NCBI RefSeq assembly: GCF_028389875.1
Contig: NC_084666.1
Location: forward strand, 29,730,308-29,794,307
DNA length: 64,000 bases
Source: Rhea pennata
Taxonomy: Eukaryota; Chordata; Aves; Rheiformes; Rheidae
Direction of reading: 5' to 3'
Shown: positions 37,135-48,135 of the stretch, piece after piece
How the letters are laid out: every line of letters begins with the position of its first letter
How positions within the stretch are numbered: the stretch's first letter is position 1
Position numbers and translations under genes: made by a program
The notes under the pieces: generated by a model
Databases searched by the model: none
What the model was told of the DNA's origin: nothing
What the model saw: the letters and a program-made list of their open reading frames with translations, nothing else

Positions 37135-40100
37135 GTGGCAGGAGGCGGGCGGTTAACGGTCGGGCAGTTGCCGTTAAACGGCTCCGGGTTCGAAAGCGCG
37201 GGCCCGCGGCGCGTGGAGGTGGCCTCGCCGCTGCGGCCGGCGCCGTATTGCTGCTAATAGCACGCGGCTACGTTATTCCTGGTAAACGTAGCCGCGAGGA
37301 AAGGGCTTCTGCCTCCGAGGGGCGGGGGCGCGGGGCCGCGGCAGGCGCGGCTCGGAGCCGAGGCCCTCCGGCGCGGGGCGCCTCCCTGGCGGCCGCCCGC
37401 CTCCCCCCGGCCCGGCGCGGCGCGGCGGCCGCCGGGGCCGCGGGAACAGCGGCTGCCGCAGCCTGGCCGCGGTGGGGGGGGGGAGGGGGCGTCAGTCTTC
37501 TCTGTGGCGACCTGCTTCACCAGCAGTGCTCAGGCGTTTTTAAATATTCGATTATTTGACTAAAAATCAGCTGTAAAGCACTTCGGGGGCGGGGGTATGG
37601 TCTGACCTAGTTTTCTGACCGCTTTATGTAGCGAACAGATGCAGCAGTTTGCACAGAAGGACGTAAGAAGGCGCCTTCGCTTCCAGTGCTCGGAGCGCAG
37701 GTCGCGACACACCACAGAGCGCGTCCCCCGGCAGCTGCTGGGTCACCGCAGCAGCTGCAGCAGAGGCTTGGACCCAGACAGGCCCTCGGAGAGCAGGCAC
37801 GGCCCCGCAGGCAGTGCTCGGGGCCTGGGCTGGCAGTCAGCTCTCCCACGGAAGGTGTGCTGTTGTGGACGAGTTGTGGCATCAGGGAGAGGAGTTACGG
37901 GAGGAAGTCAGTAGGCTGGGTAGCGTCTGCTCACGTCTCTGAAGATGAGCAAGAGATAAACAGGGCATTCTTGGAGACAAGACAGCTCCAGGAGTCCCAG
38001 CTCTCCACAGCAGAGGAGTTGCCAGAGGGCTCTGTGTCATGTGAAACAGTACATCACAACACTGTAGAAGAAAGCTGAGAACAAGTCACTTCTCCTAGGA
38101 GGAGAAAGGCTCTTACTCCTCCTGAAGACTTGCAGTTGAGGAATGGATTAATACCCTCCAGGCTGAGGAGGAGCTGAGCAAGGCTTCAAGGGAAGCAACT
38201 GGGCCAACAGACCCTGTGCCTTGTGGGAACACCTGGAAGAAGCAGCAAATGATTATTGTGGGTCCCTGCTGAGGGGACAGGCACCTACCTGCTGACCTGA
38301 CCTCTTGTCCAGAGAGGTTTGCTGCCTGCCAGGGGCTCGAATATGAGATGTCATGGAAAGACTACCAAGGCTTGTCCATGTGTCAGACTATTACCCTCTG
38401 CTGCTCTTCCATGTGGTCTCTAATAATACCAAGGGCAAATTGTAAACCATCAAACAGAATTTCAGAGCTCTGAGGATGGTGGTCAAGGCTCTGGGAGTCC
38501 AATTCATTTTTACCTCAATCCTGCCAGTAAGGGGGAGGGATGGCAGGAGGAATAGATGGATTTTCCAAGTTAACAACTGGTTGTGCCGCTGGTGTTGGCA
38601 ACAGAGTTCTTGTTTCTACAACTATGGGACCGTATTTGAAGATCGACAACTGATGGGAAGGGATGGGATCCACCTCAGTAAGTCAGGTATGTTTGTCTTT
38701 GCCAACAGTTTGGCCAGCCTAGTGAGAAGGGCTTTAAATTAGGAAAGATGGGGGAAAGGGAGAGTTATAGAGACGTGGTAGTCAGCAAAATGCACTTCAA
38801 GTCAGGATGCCGTCAGCAACTGTGTGCCATTGGGGAAGCGCACACAGGACATGACTATGGAGGATCCTCTTGCACCCCTCCTGGGAAACCTGGATGCTCA
38901 ATTGCCTCTCTAAAATGCCCGTACACCAATGCACACAGCATTGGAAATGAGGAAGAATTAGAGATATATGTGTGTGGTCACAGTGCCATGATCTCATTGA
39001 AATTACAAAGACACAGTGGGATAGCTCACGTGACTGAAATGCTGTCACGGATAGCTACATGCTTTTTAGGAAAGACTGGCCAGGGAGGTGAGGTGGTGGA
39101 GCTGCGCTTTATGTGAGAGAGGAACTAGAGTGTATTGAGCTCTGCCTAGGGGCAAGATGAAGAGCAAGTCAAGAGCTTATGGTAAGAATTAAAGGGGGGG
39201 ACTAACATGGGTGACATTCTTGTGGGTATTTATTACAGGCTACCTGATCAGGAAGAGGAAGTGGATGAGGCCTTCTACAGACAGCTGGAAGTAGCCTCAT
39301 GATCACATGCCATTGTTCTCATGGGGCCTTTGGCCACCCTGATATTTGCTGGAAAGACAACACAGCTAGGCACTAACAGTCCAGGAGGCTCCTGCAGAGC
39401 ATTAGTGATAGTTTTTTGACACAGGTGGTGGAGGAACCTAAGAGGAGAGGTGTGCTGCTGGACCTTGTTTTAACGAACAGAGAAGGACTGGTTGGAGATG
39501 TGAAGGTTGGGCAGGTTTGGCTGCAGTGACCACGAGATGGTGGAGTTCAGGATCCTGTCTGGAGGAAGCAAGTCAGTGAGTAGAACTGCAACTGTGGACT
39601 TCAGGAGAGCAGACTGTGGCCTCTTCAGCGAACTACTTGGAAAAATCCCATGGGTTAGGGCTCTAGAAGAAAGGAAAGTCCAAGAGAGCTAGTTATTATT
39701 CAAGCATCACTTCCTCCAAGCTCAAGATCAGTGCATCCCTGAGTAAGAAGCCCAGCAAAGGGGACAAGAGAACTGCACGGATGAGCAAGAAGCTCCTAGC
39801 AAAATGCAAACAGAGGAAGAAAGTACACAGAATGTGGAAGGAGGGACAGGTCACTTGGGAAGAATATAGGAATGTTGTCAGAATATGCAGGGATGTGATG
39901 AGGAAGGCTAAGGCCCATTTGGAATTAAATCTGGCAAGGGATGTCAAGGACAACAGCAGGGGCTTCTTCAAATGCATCAGTAGCAGAAGGAAAACTAGGG
40001 AAAATGTGGGCCTGCTACTGAATGGGGTAAAGGGGAGAAGATGGGGCCAGACTCTTTTCAGTAGTGCCAAGTGACAGGACAAGAGGCAATGGGCACAAAC

Positions 40101-43100
40101 TGAAACACAGGAAGTTCTGCCTGAATATGAGGAAAAACTTGTTTACTGTGAGATTGACAGAGCACCAGAACAGGTTGCCCAGAGAGGTTGTGGAATCTCC
40201 TCTGGAGATTTTAAAAATCCACTTGGACACAATGTTGTGTAACATGCTTTAAGCGACCATGCTTGAGCGGGGCAGGCGGTTGGGCTAGATGATCTCCAGA
40301 GGTCCCTTCTAACCTCAGTCGTTCTGTGATTCTGTGATATACAGCAGTTTTGATTGGCAGAAGTTTGGGGACAAGAAAGTTCATTTTTTACATTAGAAAT
40401 AGAAATACACAGTATCAGGCATAATCTTTCACTGGACTTGCTGAAGGAAAAGGGAGGGATATCGAAGCTGGAAAATAGTGGGTGTTGATGGGTAGATTTT
40501 CAGTGTGTTTGTTAGAAGAATGGAATAGATCTTTTAGTTTTATTAAGCAGATGGGTGAATTCCTTTCTTCCTCACTTTATCAGTCCTTTTGAGGTATGAG
40601 AGCTAGTGAATGCACATCCTCAAGCAAATCAGAGATTTCTCACTTCAGGGAAAAAAATAGAGGGGAAAGTAACTTCTTACATTGTAAGTTCAGGTTCAGT
40701 GTCTTACTTTCTCACGTATATTCTATCTTTTAAGCAAAAAAAGTCCAAAACAAAGCAGTGGTATACTACTTTGATTGGAAGTCACGGAAATGTTGTTTCT
40801 AAGCCTTTTAATTTTAAGATTTTATTTTGTATTCCTTTTGAAAATCAGACTCTGCAAACCTAATGTGTGTTATTTGGTTGCAATAAAAGTCACACTGCTT
40901 TAATGGAGCAAATCAAAATTAAATGCTTGCATATAAGCTGTAAGATTGACTCTTGCAATTATCTTCAGAATTTTATTGATAATGCAGTTTTAATATTGAA
41001 ATGCAAATTAAAAGGTGTGATTTTCATATAAAGTAAGTTACATATCAAATTAAAAGAACATTTAAACCAACCTTAAGCGGTGTAGACGACCTGCACAGGC
41101 ACAATGCGCCAGTGTTTTGGAAGAATAGAGCAAGGCTTAGGGATATAGGGTCACACAGTATACCCGTCTATGTGAGGCGTGTAAGTGCTGTAATTTCTGT
41201 GTCTGAAGAACAGTTGAAATAGCCTGTACTGCTGATGTTACACTTTCTGAATATTTATTAACTGCTCATGGTAGGGAAGTGGCATGTATTCTTATGCTAT
41301 GTTAGGAAAAAAGCTTTCAATTATTTGAACAGGATAAAATGTAGAAAATAAAGAGCATATGCAGAATAGATTGTTAATATTCAGTGTATTATTAGAAACA
41401 CAATTTTGTGTCCTTTTCAGACCTACTAGGTAGCTACCCACTTAAATTATAATACAGTTAAGTGTTTGATTCCTATAAGACAGAATGATTTTCCATAAGG
41501 TTCTCAAAATTATTCACTGTATACCAGAGCTTGTGGACAAATTGGCTGTTAAAAGGAGCATGTTGTAATAATATGAAGTTTGTTGTAAAGTACTTTGAAC
41601 TAGAAGATGTATAAAATACTGTTTCCAACAAGACTTGCAATCTCCAGGACAAAATGAGTGATTTTGAAGTATTTTATGCTTATTCTCTGTCTCTTTCCAT
41701 TTTTAAATGGCATCTAACAAACTTGCATAGTTAGCCTCATTTTTTTGACAAAGTGTAATTCTGTTTTTAAAGATGAGGAATTGAGGAATAAAGAAACTTC
41801 AGTTACACAGTCTGTAGTGCTAAAGTGGGAATACAAGCCTAATCTCTTGAATCCTAGTCCTGCCCAGTATCTGTAAAACAAACCTTCCTGCAAGTCTAGA
41901 TCAGGGAGCAGAGAAGGTGGACTCCTGAGTGTAACTGCCACTATGCAAAAATACTGTGGGTTTGCTTTCTTAAATCCATTTTCTATCTTCATTATCTTTT
42001 CCAAGGCTGCTTTTTTAAAATGCAGCATAAGGTGCTTATAACAGAAAGATAGTATAACTAGCTGAACTCTACGTGAACAGGCAAAACAAATGTTGGATTA
42101 CCCAAACACATCTCTTTTGCTAAAATAGTCACTGAAACAAACAAATTGTTACGAAGACCTGGGATGCTATTTAACCTCAAAAATACAATCATCCTCAGTT
42201 TAATGATCTGGCCTGTAAAGATAACAGTAAGCCATATTCCTGCTTATCACTAGTGTTTTACTTGTGTAGCTTTCAAGCCACATATTTAAAAATGTAACTC
42301 CGTTTGTTATTCATGGAAAGATTGTAATGTGGTATCTTGCTTATCAGGCTTGTGGTCACAGGAAATTCCCAGAGATCCGTTTAAACTCTGTGGTATCCTC
42401 AGTGAAAAGAAGGATTTGTAAAGGCTTTGTCCTTAATTGTAATAGATTGCAAATGCCATGTTCCTGAGGTGGGTTCTCATTTGAATAGACCTTTCTCCAA
42501 CAGATGTTTCCTACCACCCCTTCTTAAGGAAAATGGTGTCTGGAGAACCTGGCTTTTACAGTAAACTAGTTTTGAGAATTCAACATCTGCAAAATATTTC
42601 CATTACTAGAGTAGTCAACACTGCCTGCTGAAAGAATACAGAACATCCCGAAGGTAGCTGTTGAGGCATTTTGTATTTCCATTTATCTTTAACATTGTTC
42701 CAGATAAGCACTGTTTTCACTAGCCTAGACTTGTTTTCAACTTTGCCGTTCCATCTTGTGTAATATTATAATTCATTTCAGGTTGGTTTGGCAAAACTGA
42801 ACACCCCTCTCCTTGAGGGGTGATGCATGTACTTGCTGTAGTGTTGGATTGCTGTGTCAGATGCATCCCCTGTATAGTTGGGATTGTTAAAAGCTTTCAG
42901 GGCACTGTTCAGCTTAGCTGGCAGAGTTTGTTTGCTGGTAACAAAAAGCAACAGGCTTGGGGAAAGTTCCCTGGAAAGCAATGAAGTAGAAGCCTACCAA
43001 GTAACAGGACAGCAGGGACCTTGAAACTTGGAAGTGGAGATACGGTTTTATCAAAATTCAAATTCCGTTTGTCTTTGAAGTGGAAAATGCTGGAGGGCTA

Positions 43101-46100
43101 ATTTTAGTTGTGCTGTTGCAAATCAGCAGAGCAAACCTTGCGGTTCCTGTTTGCTTATTAGGAGAGGGAACTGGGAAGTTTTTACCTGCCTGAAGGGGCT
43201 GCCAGCTGTTACAGGTCATGTAGTTTTAGTGTGTTCAAGGAAGCTTGTTAGCTTCTGTGTTTCTGGCTGGGCCTCTCTATTGCTGCTGAGAGGGATCTGA
43301 ACTACTCTGGGAGGGAGTCATTTTGTTTTATTTCACTAATTATAGTTGTTGTCCTTTCCTTCCTCACACTCACCCAAAATACAAGTTTTCTATAGCAAAT
43401 ACAAACTGTACAGGCTTTTGCAAGCATGTATGTTCTAGAGAAACAATATTCTTTGACTGTACAGTTGTATCCTAGTTTTGCACTGATGGAGTTATATTGT
43501 CATATTTTGCATATAACACATATTGTGTTATATAACATCTTTCTACTGTACGTGTTCATCTCTTTGCAGGTGTTGCTAGAGGTCATGATTGCTGTTCATA
43601 ATCACAGAGATTTTCTTTTTAAGAGCAAAAGGAAATATTGTATCACTTAGCCGATAATAACCAGCTCAGACTAATTATATCCAGTTACCTATCATGATCA
43701 TAGTATCTTTTATTTTAATGATGTGTAATATACTTTTATAAGTGCATAATGGGCCAGGAGTTCTTTTTCTTCAAAATAAAAGAGAATCTAGCCTTGCCTT
43801 GTAATCATTAAGAAGTAGTGATGATCTATCCTGTTTTCTGTATGATTCTAGCAGATCTTGAATTTCCAAAGGGGTGAGATATTTTAGTATATAGCCTGAG
43901 AATTGTTGAGGTTGCTTTTACTATCTGTATTTGTCATTCATGAGGTTTAAATACATCATGTAATACATTCACTAAAACCAAAGAAAGTAGGAATGCTACT
44001 ATGTGCAACAACATGGAAATGCCCATAAAAATACTTCAGATGTGCTTTTCAGTTGTGTAAATTACAAAGAAAAAGCTATGTACATTGCAGTTACTTGTAA
44101 GCATTAAGTAATACCTTTGTTATGTGTGGTGGCTACTTTCTCCTCTTTATTGCAGCAACTAGTAAGGTAAGCTAAGGTAGAGGTATGCTGCTGCGTGTTG
44201 TTCCAGACAATATTTCTCTGGGGAAGGTGTTAGGGTTGTTGCTGCTTCATACAGCTGGAGTGCCTGTTTCTCTAATCATTGATGCTTGAGCCAGAAGAGA
44301 TTCCTCTCCCCATCAGATAAGCATGTCCTGTGGCTACGTTTCCAACTAAGAAATGATGAAAGCAGTAAATTAATCAAGCCACTTTTTTTCTCCCGCAGGT
44401 GGTTTACTCACTTCTATGCTGTTTCCGTGCTTTGGAATGGCTTTCTGCTGATCTGGCTTATCCAAGCTCCATTCCTAAGAGGATCTCTGTCATCATGGCT
44501 TCAGCACCTGCACCATGCTCTTGGCAGAGCTTCAGAGAACGAGGACATGGGCAAGTATTTGAGATACCATGAAGCAGCCTTACGAATACTAGAAAGCAGC
44601 ACCACCATCCTTTGCTGATATATGTATTCTTCGTGTGCTATTTCATCAGCTGCTCCTAAACTAGACTCCAAATGACTTTCCTGGAATATCAACTCCCTTT
44701 GTCATTATTAAAGGTAGAAATCATTCTTATTTATGAATAGCTTCCAGCAGTGTTTTAGTAGACAGGGCCATTAGAGGTAGTCTTGCTTAGTCACTGTGGT
44801 CAGCAGTGTCTCAGATGTACATGTTTTTCCAAGCAAGTAAACGTGGGGCAAAATTTGGGTAAGATTAGCGATAAAAGGAAAATTAGCTCTTTTGGAGCAC
44901 TGTTGATGTTAGGTTTGTACCTGTCTGTTTCTAAGTCACTATTTTTATCTGCAAGTAGATAGTGAATACTTGTCTGCACTCTTGGTTCTCCTGCTCCTTT
45001 GGCTGCACAGCTTTCGAAGACTTGCAGAATGCCTCTGTATCAGTGTATTTTCCAATGGCGTCATTCATATCGTGCAGTATTGCTTTGGACTTGGTTACTA
45101 CATTGCTGTTGGCTTAACTGTGCTATGTCAAGTGCCTGCTAATTTCAGGAATGGTAAGTGCCTGCTTAGTTATTACTAAAGTTGTGGGTTTTTTTCCAGT
45201 TTGTTTTCATCATAGCAAATGGTTCATGTGGTTTTGTAAAGTGCTTGTGTGACAAGTATGTTAACTGATGAGATACAAAAATACTTACTGGCATAGTTCA
45301 AATTATCTAAATTTCAGTATATCATATAATGACCCAAGAGTGTGTCCCTGCACTCCTGATACAGACAAAAATACACACACACATATATAATTTTATATTA
45401 ATCACCATTATTATTCCCCCAAAAAACATACCACTCTAGATACTTTCAGGATTCTTCCATTGACATACTTCTACTTCGTGAAGGGAAGTAATAGGTACCA
45501 TTTCTCAAATAACTCCATTTTTTACTGGAGTATACTGTGGAGTACACAACTCTCTCTCCCAATGCATGTTATTATGTTTCACATCGGAGCTGCTATTTCT
45601 CTTCTGCACAGATGAACCATGAGCTGAAACATTTCAACTGGTTGTAGCACCTCTCCTATGATTGATCATTTTGTTTTGTTTTAGTAATCGGTCATTACTA
45701 AATATGTCATTTTAGAGAAGTTTTTAACCACCTTCAAGCATCTTGCGTCAGTTTTAATATTCAACAGTGATTTTTAAAACATGCCTCAGATGTCCTGTGT
45801 AGATAAAGCCTTTTTTTTTTTTTTAATCTGGGCCTGCTTTCTCCTTTCTTCATTTTTTGGATTCTCAGAGATGTTATTTATTGACTTGTACATTGGAACT
45901 CATCCTTTAATACAGAGAGTTTTCTTGAAGACCAAAGTGGTTCGGTGTGTGTGCTTATTGTGAACAAGATAAACAGTTGTGTGTTGACCTGAGACATGAT
46001 AGAATCTTTTATTGGGATGATAAATGTTATAAACAATGTTGAATGTGGAGGTCTTAGACTATCAATTATGCATATATCAGTTATACTTCATAGTGTACCT

Positions 46101-47285
46101 CAAACTACTGGATTGGAAACTAAATATTTGACATTTTTAATATAGAGTGGTTAAAGGAAAAGAACTATTAGTTAAGCATTTAAGTCGCACGGGATTTAAA
46201 AGCATCTTTCAGGGAATTAAATACCAGTAGAAGTTTCAAGGCAATAACTTTTATTGCCATAACTATAACACACAGTGTTTTGGGATGATGCTTGGGAGGG
46301 TATTTCCTAGCCCTTTTATTAATGAAACATACTTAATTCAGGAGAAGATCTTTCTGTGCAGATCTGCTGGTATCACATCATAGGAATTCTGATGTACGTT
46401 TGGGCCTCACTTCACCAACACAGATGTCTTGTGATTCTAGCTAATCTTAGAAAAAGCAAATCAGGTAAGGTATTTTGTTTTGGTGAGCAATTTACTTGGT
46501 CAGATTTTTCAATTTTAAAAATGGCTGCAATGCAGTAGGCTTCTGAAGCATCTTTATACCTAAAACGCTTGTATTTTTCAGTTACTGCAGTTTAGCTCTC
46601 TGTAAGATTTTCAGTAGGTTAAATTAGTCTATTTGGAAAAGAGATTAGATGACCGAATGCAGAGTGTATGTGTGTTCCTGTGTGTGTGTATATGTATATG
46701 TATGTATATATAGTTTTACAAAACTGTGTGTGTAAATAAAGGCCTAGCTCCTTGTATCCCAAAGATGAGTAGTAATTCTTGGGATTTATGTCACTCCTCT
46801 GTTGAGAATTTGCTGCTTCTCTGTGTGGACTAAAACTAATTTCCTTGATCTATATTTACACACACAGCCGAAGCTGGTGTCTGTATTTATTAAGAACTGC
46901 AAAGCTGCCAAATCAGAGGGAGGTGGATGATGATAATTTTAATGAGGTTGCTGTTTTGTAATTATAAACAAAAAAGTTTGCAGCACATGCTATCTGAACT
47001 AACTTATCTCTCCACTTGCTTGCAGGAAAGGTCATAAATCTGAAACACAGTATACCTTTTGGAGACTGGTTTGAGAGAGTTTCTTGCCCTCATTATTTTG
47101 CAGAATTGCTCATATACGTATCTATGGCTGTCACACTTGGATTTCACAATGTGACATGGTGGTTTGTAGTGATGTACGTTCTTTTTAACCAGGCACTGGC
47201 TGCTGTTTTGTGTCATGAGTTCTATCAGAACACATTTGGCTTCTATCCAAAGCATCGAAAAGCATTTATACCATTTGTTTTCTAG
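36935..47285 (+). CDS. SRD5A3: SRD5A3, polyprenol reductase (whole gene, 5 coding exons)
   Basis: An ER multipass enzyme of the steroid 5-alpha-reductase family. It acts in the conversion of polyprenol to dolichol, the lipid carrier for N-glycan precursors, and is also reported to reduce 3-oxo-delta4 steroids. Joined exons 36935-37134, 44399-44550, 44959-45153, 46342-46464 and 47026-47285 give 930 nt (309 aa plus stop) with no frame break; human is about 318 aa. Visible: N-terminal membrane segment (about 3-24), the family block [11 protein letters not shown] (39-49), DVPKR (63-67), a membrane/WLHS block (121-143), FSN-x5-VQYCFG (148-161), PFGDWFE (234-240) and the C-terminal [11 protein letters not shown] (297-307) typical of 5-alpha-reductases. 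The ATG is the first in frame inside the CpG island, with G at -3; an in-frame GTG at 36,770 is not needed. The next gene, TMEM165, is on the same strand. Confidence 0.95.
37135..37640 (+). other. SRD5A3 intron 1, 5' GC-rich part
   Basis: The CpG island continues into the intron to about 37,500. It includes a G10-A-G5 run at 37,474-37,489 with potential to form a G-quadruplex. A 211-codon open frame from 36,924 through 37,559 is a composition artefact overlapping exon 1 in another frame. Confidence 0.7.
37640..40341 (+). mobile_element. CR1 LINE, ORF1-esterase and ORF2-endonuclease parts plus 3' end, RT deleted
   Basis: A degenerate CR1 in sense orientation within SRD5A3 intron 1. From 5' to 3': an ORF1-like coiled-coil region (about 37,860-38,020); remnants of the ORF1 SGNH-esterase with GDSLLRG-like (38,256-38,278), GTND-like (38,411-38,430, now reading roughly SNNT) and an intact DGIHLS block (38,662-38,679); ORF2 endonuclease remnants including DLVLTN (39,461-39,478) and [10 protein letters not shown] (39,519-39,548); the post-endonuclease linker (39,781-40,050). 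Then comes a direct jump to the 3' UTR at about 40,035-40,045 and terminal 'ttctgtgattctgtgat' octamers. The reverse transcriptase is missing. Frames change between the blocks, so it is inactive. The 5' boundary is uncertain. Confidence 0.85.
40342..44398 (+). other. SRD5A3 intron 1, 3' part
   Basis: AT-rich intronic sequence ending in a C/T-rich acceptor (tttttttctcccgcag) at 44,398. It contains the MIR-like element near 41.8 kb and a 10-bp-arm hairpin at 43,511-43,533. I see no extra exon or RNA gene. Confidence 0.7.
41760..41875 (-). repeat. Degenerate MIR-like SINE, minus strand
   Basis: In plus orientation it reads as a reversed MIR: 'tttttaaagatgaggaattg' (equivalent to 'ttttacagatgaggaaactg'), 'cagttacacagtctgtagtg' (equivalent to 'caaggtcacacagctagtaag'), then 'gtgggaatacaagcctaatc' and 'gaatcctagtcctgcccagt'. 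It is ancient and diverged, and lies inside SRD5A3 intron 1. Confidence 0.6.
44399..44550 (+). CDS. SRD5A3: SRD5A3 coding exon 2
   Basis: Encodes residues 67 (part) to 118 (part), including the second membrane segment with SVLWNGFLL. The acceptor is CTCCCGCAG|G. Two donor solutions keep frame. One is a GC donor, ATGG|GCAAGT at 44,551, joined to the acceptor at 44,958 (residues MDSEYL). The other is a weak GT donor, GCAA|GTATTT at 44,555, joined to the acceptor at 44,962 (residues MGNEYL). I give the GC-AG version because its +1 to +6 match is perfect. Confidence 0.82.
44959..45153 (+). CDS. SRD5A3: SRD5A3 coding exon 3
   Basis: Encodes residues 118-183 (both ends split codons): the [15 protein letters not shown] membrane block and the [15 protein letters not shown] segment, both hallmarks of SRD5A3. 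The start is 44,959 (or 44,963 with the alternative splice pair). The donor AATG|GTAAGT at 45,154 is a strong consensus. Confidence 0.9.
46342..46464 (+). CDS. SRD5A3: SRD5A3 coding exon 4
   Basis: Encodes residues 183-224 (both ends split). It reads [15 protein letters not shown], matching by position the mammalian GKNLLMQARWFHILG. It then covers the membrane segment ending in [11 protein letters not shown]. Acceptor ATTCAG|GA, donor TCAG|GTAAGG. Confidence 0.9.
47026..47285 (+). CDS. SRD5A3: SRD5A3 coding exon 5 and stop
   Basis: Encodes residues 224-309, the core of the 5-alpha-reductase C-terminal domain: PFGDWFE (234-240), [12 protein letters not shown] (249-260), FNQAL (277-281) and [11 protein letters not shown] (297-307), ending in TAG at 47,283-47,285. 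Acceptor CTTGCAG|GA. Confidence 0.95.
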
Positions 47286-47352
47286 AATATTTCTTTTAAA
47301 TATCTTTAGTACAAACTAGGAAATGTTTTCTGTAAGGGAACCGAGGTTCCAC

Positions 47353-47358
47353 AATAAA
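47353..47358 (+). terminator. SRD5A3: SRD5A3 poly(A) signal candidate
   Basis: A canonical AATAAA lies 68 bp after the stop codon, giving a very short 3' UTR (about 90 nt). I see no other strong signal before the intergenic CR1, but longer isoforms cannot be excluded. Confidence 0.6.
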
Positions 47359-48135
47359 TTAACACAGTTTCTCTAATTCTAGCATGGAAGCTCGTGGCTT
47401 TAATAATAAGATTATCTGTGGTACTCATGCAGGAAAACGTAAGGTCTCCCTGTATCATACAAGCTAAACAAAGATCAAATGATATTGAAGACTTTAAAAT
47501 TGAAGAGATGTTAACTGGCTTTTATTTTATAATCACATTTTAAGTATAAAACACTTCGAATTATGCAATAAGCCAAAATATGTATATATGAAATCTGGAT
47601 AGGAAAAGGAGGATCAGGGAATCATTTGAGCTCCTGTATTTAATGTCTTGTCTAATATTTAAGCCTATTTTTTCTATTCTGTTCTTTGGATCACTTTAGA
47701 TGGAGGCAAATTTTGTACTGTCTTTCTGTGCCTCCTTGTTGATAATTATAAAGTATTGGCTGTTTTTAACTGCAAGTGCAAGAAAGGTGAAGAGAGCTAT
47801 GATGGAGAAATGACTCATTCTCAGCAGCAGAGATAAACAACAAACCAGTCCTCTGCATTACCTCTTCTGCATAAAAGTCAGTATTCATTGGTGGGACTTC
47901 TTGTTTATCCTTGTACTTGGAAAATAATGGAAGAATCTCTTTCTAGAGAGATGAGAATAGTAGAGAATTTGCAGAATAATATTCTTAGTTATAATTGTGT
48001 CATTTAAGGTTATTGGAATCCCTCGTGTAACAAAGGGCAGTTATGCATGATGACAGTAACCATGGCTACACTGTTTTTTAAATAACCTATGAGAGCAGAT
48101 GTAATGAAATACCAAGGAATAACACACACAGAAGC
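47359..48135. other. SRD5A3-TMEM165 spacer, left part
   Basis: AT-rich sequence after the SRD5A3 poly(A) signal with no exon, RNA gene or named repeat. Confidence 0.6.

Noticed and set aside
36924-37559. 211-codon open frame across SRD5A3 exon 1
   Set aside because: It is a GC-driven shadow in a different frame from the conserved SRD5A3 coding sequence and crosses the exon 1 donor.
38476-38742. 88-codon frame as an independent small gene in SRD5A3 intron 1
   Set aside because: It is the C-terminal part of a CR1 ORF1 esterase (DGIHLS block) inside a CR1 element with frame breaks on either side.
39781-40074. 97-codon lysine/arginine-rich frame as a gene
   Set aside because: It matches the post-endonuclease linker of CR1 ORF2 and ends where the element jumps to its 3' UTR.
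45154-45179. Read-through of SRD5A3 exon 3 into GKCLLSYY as coding
   Set aside because: It destroys a perfect GTAAGT donor and runs into a stop. Exon 4 provides the colinear GEDLSVQ sequence in the right phase.
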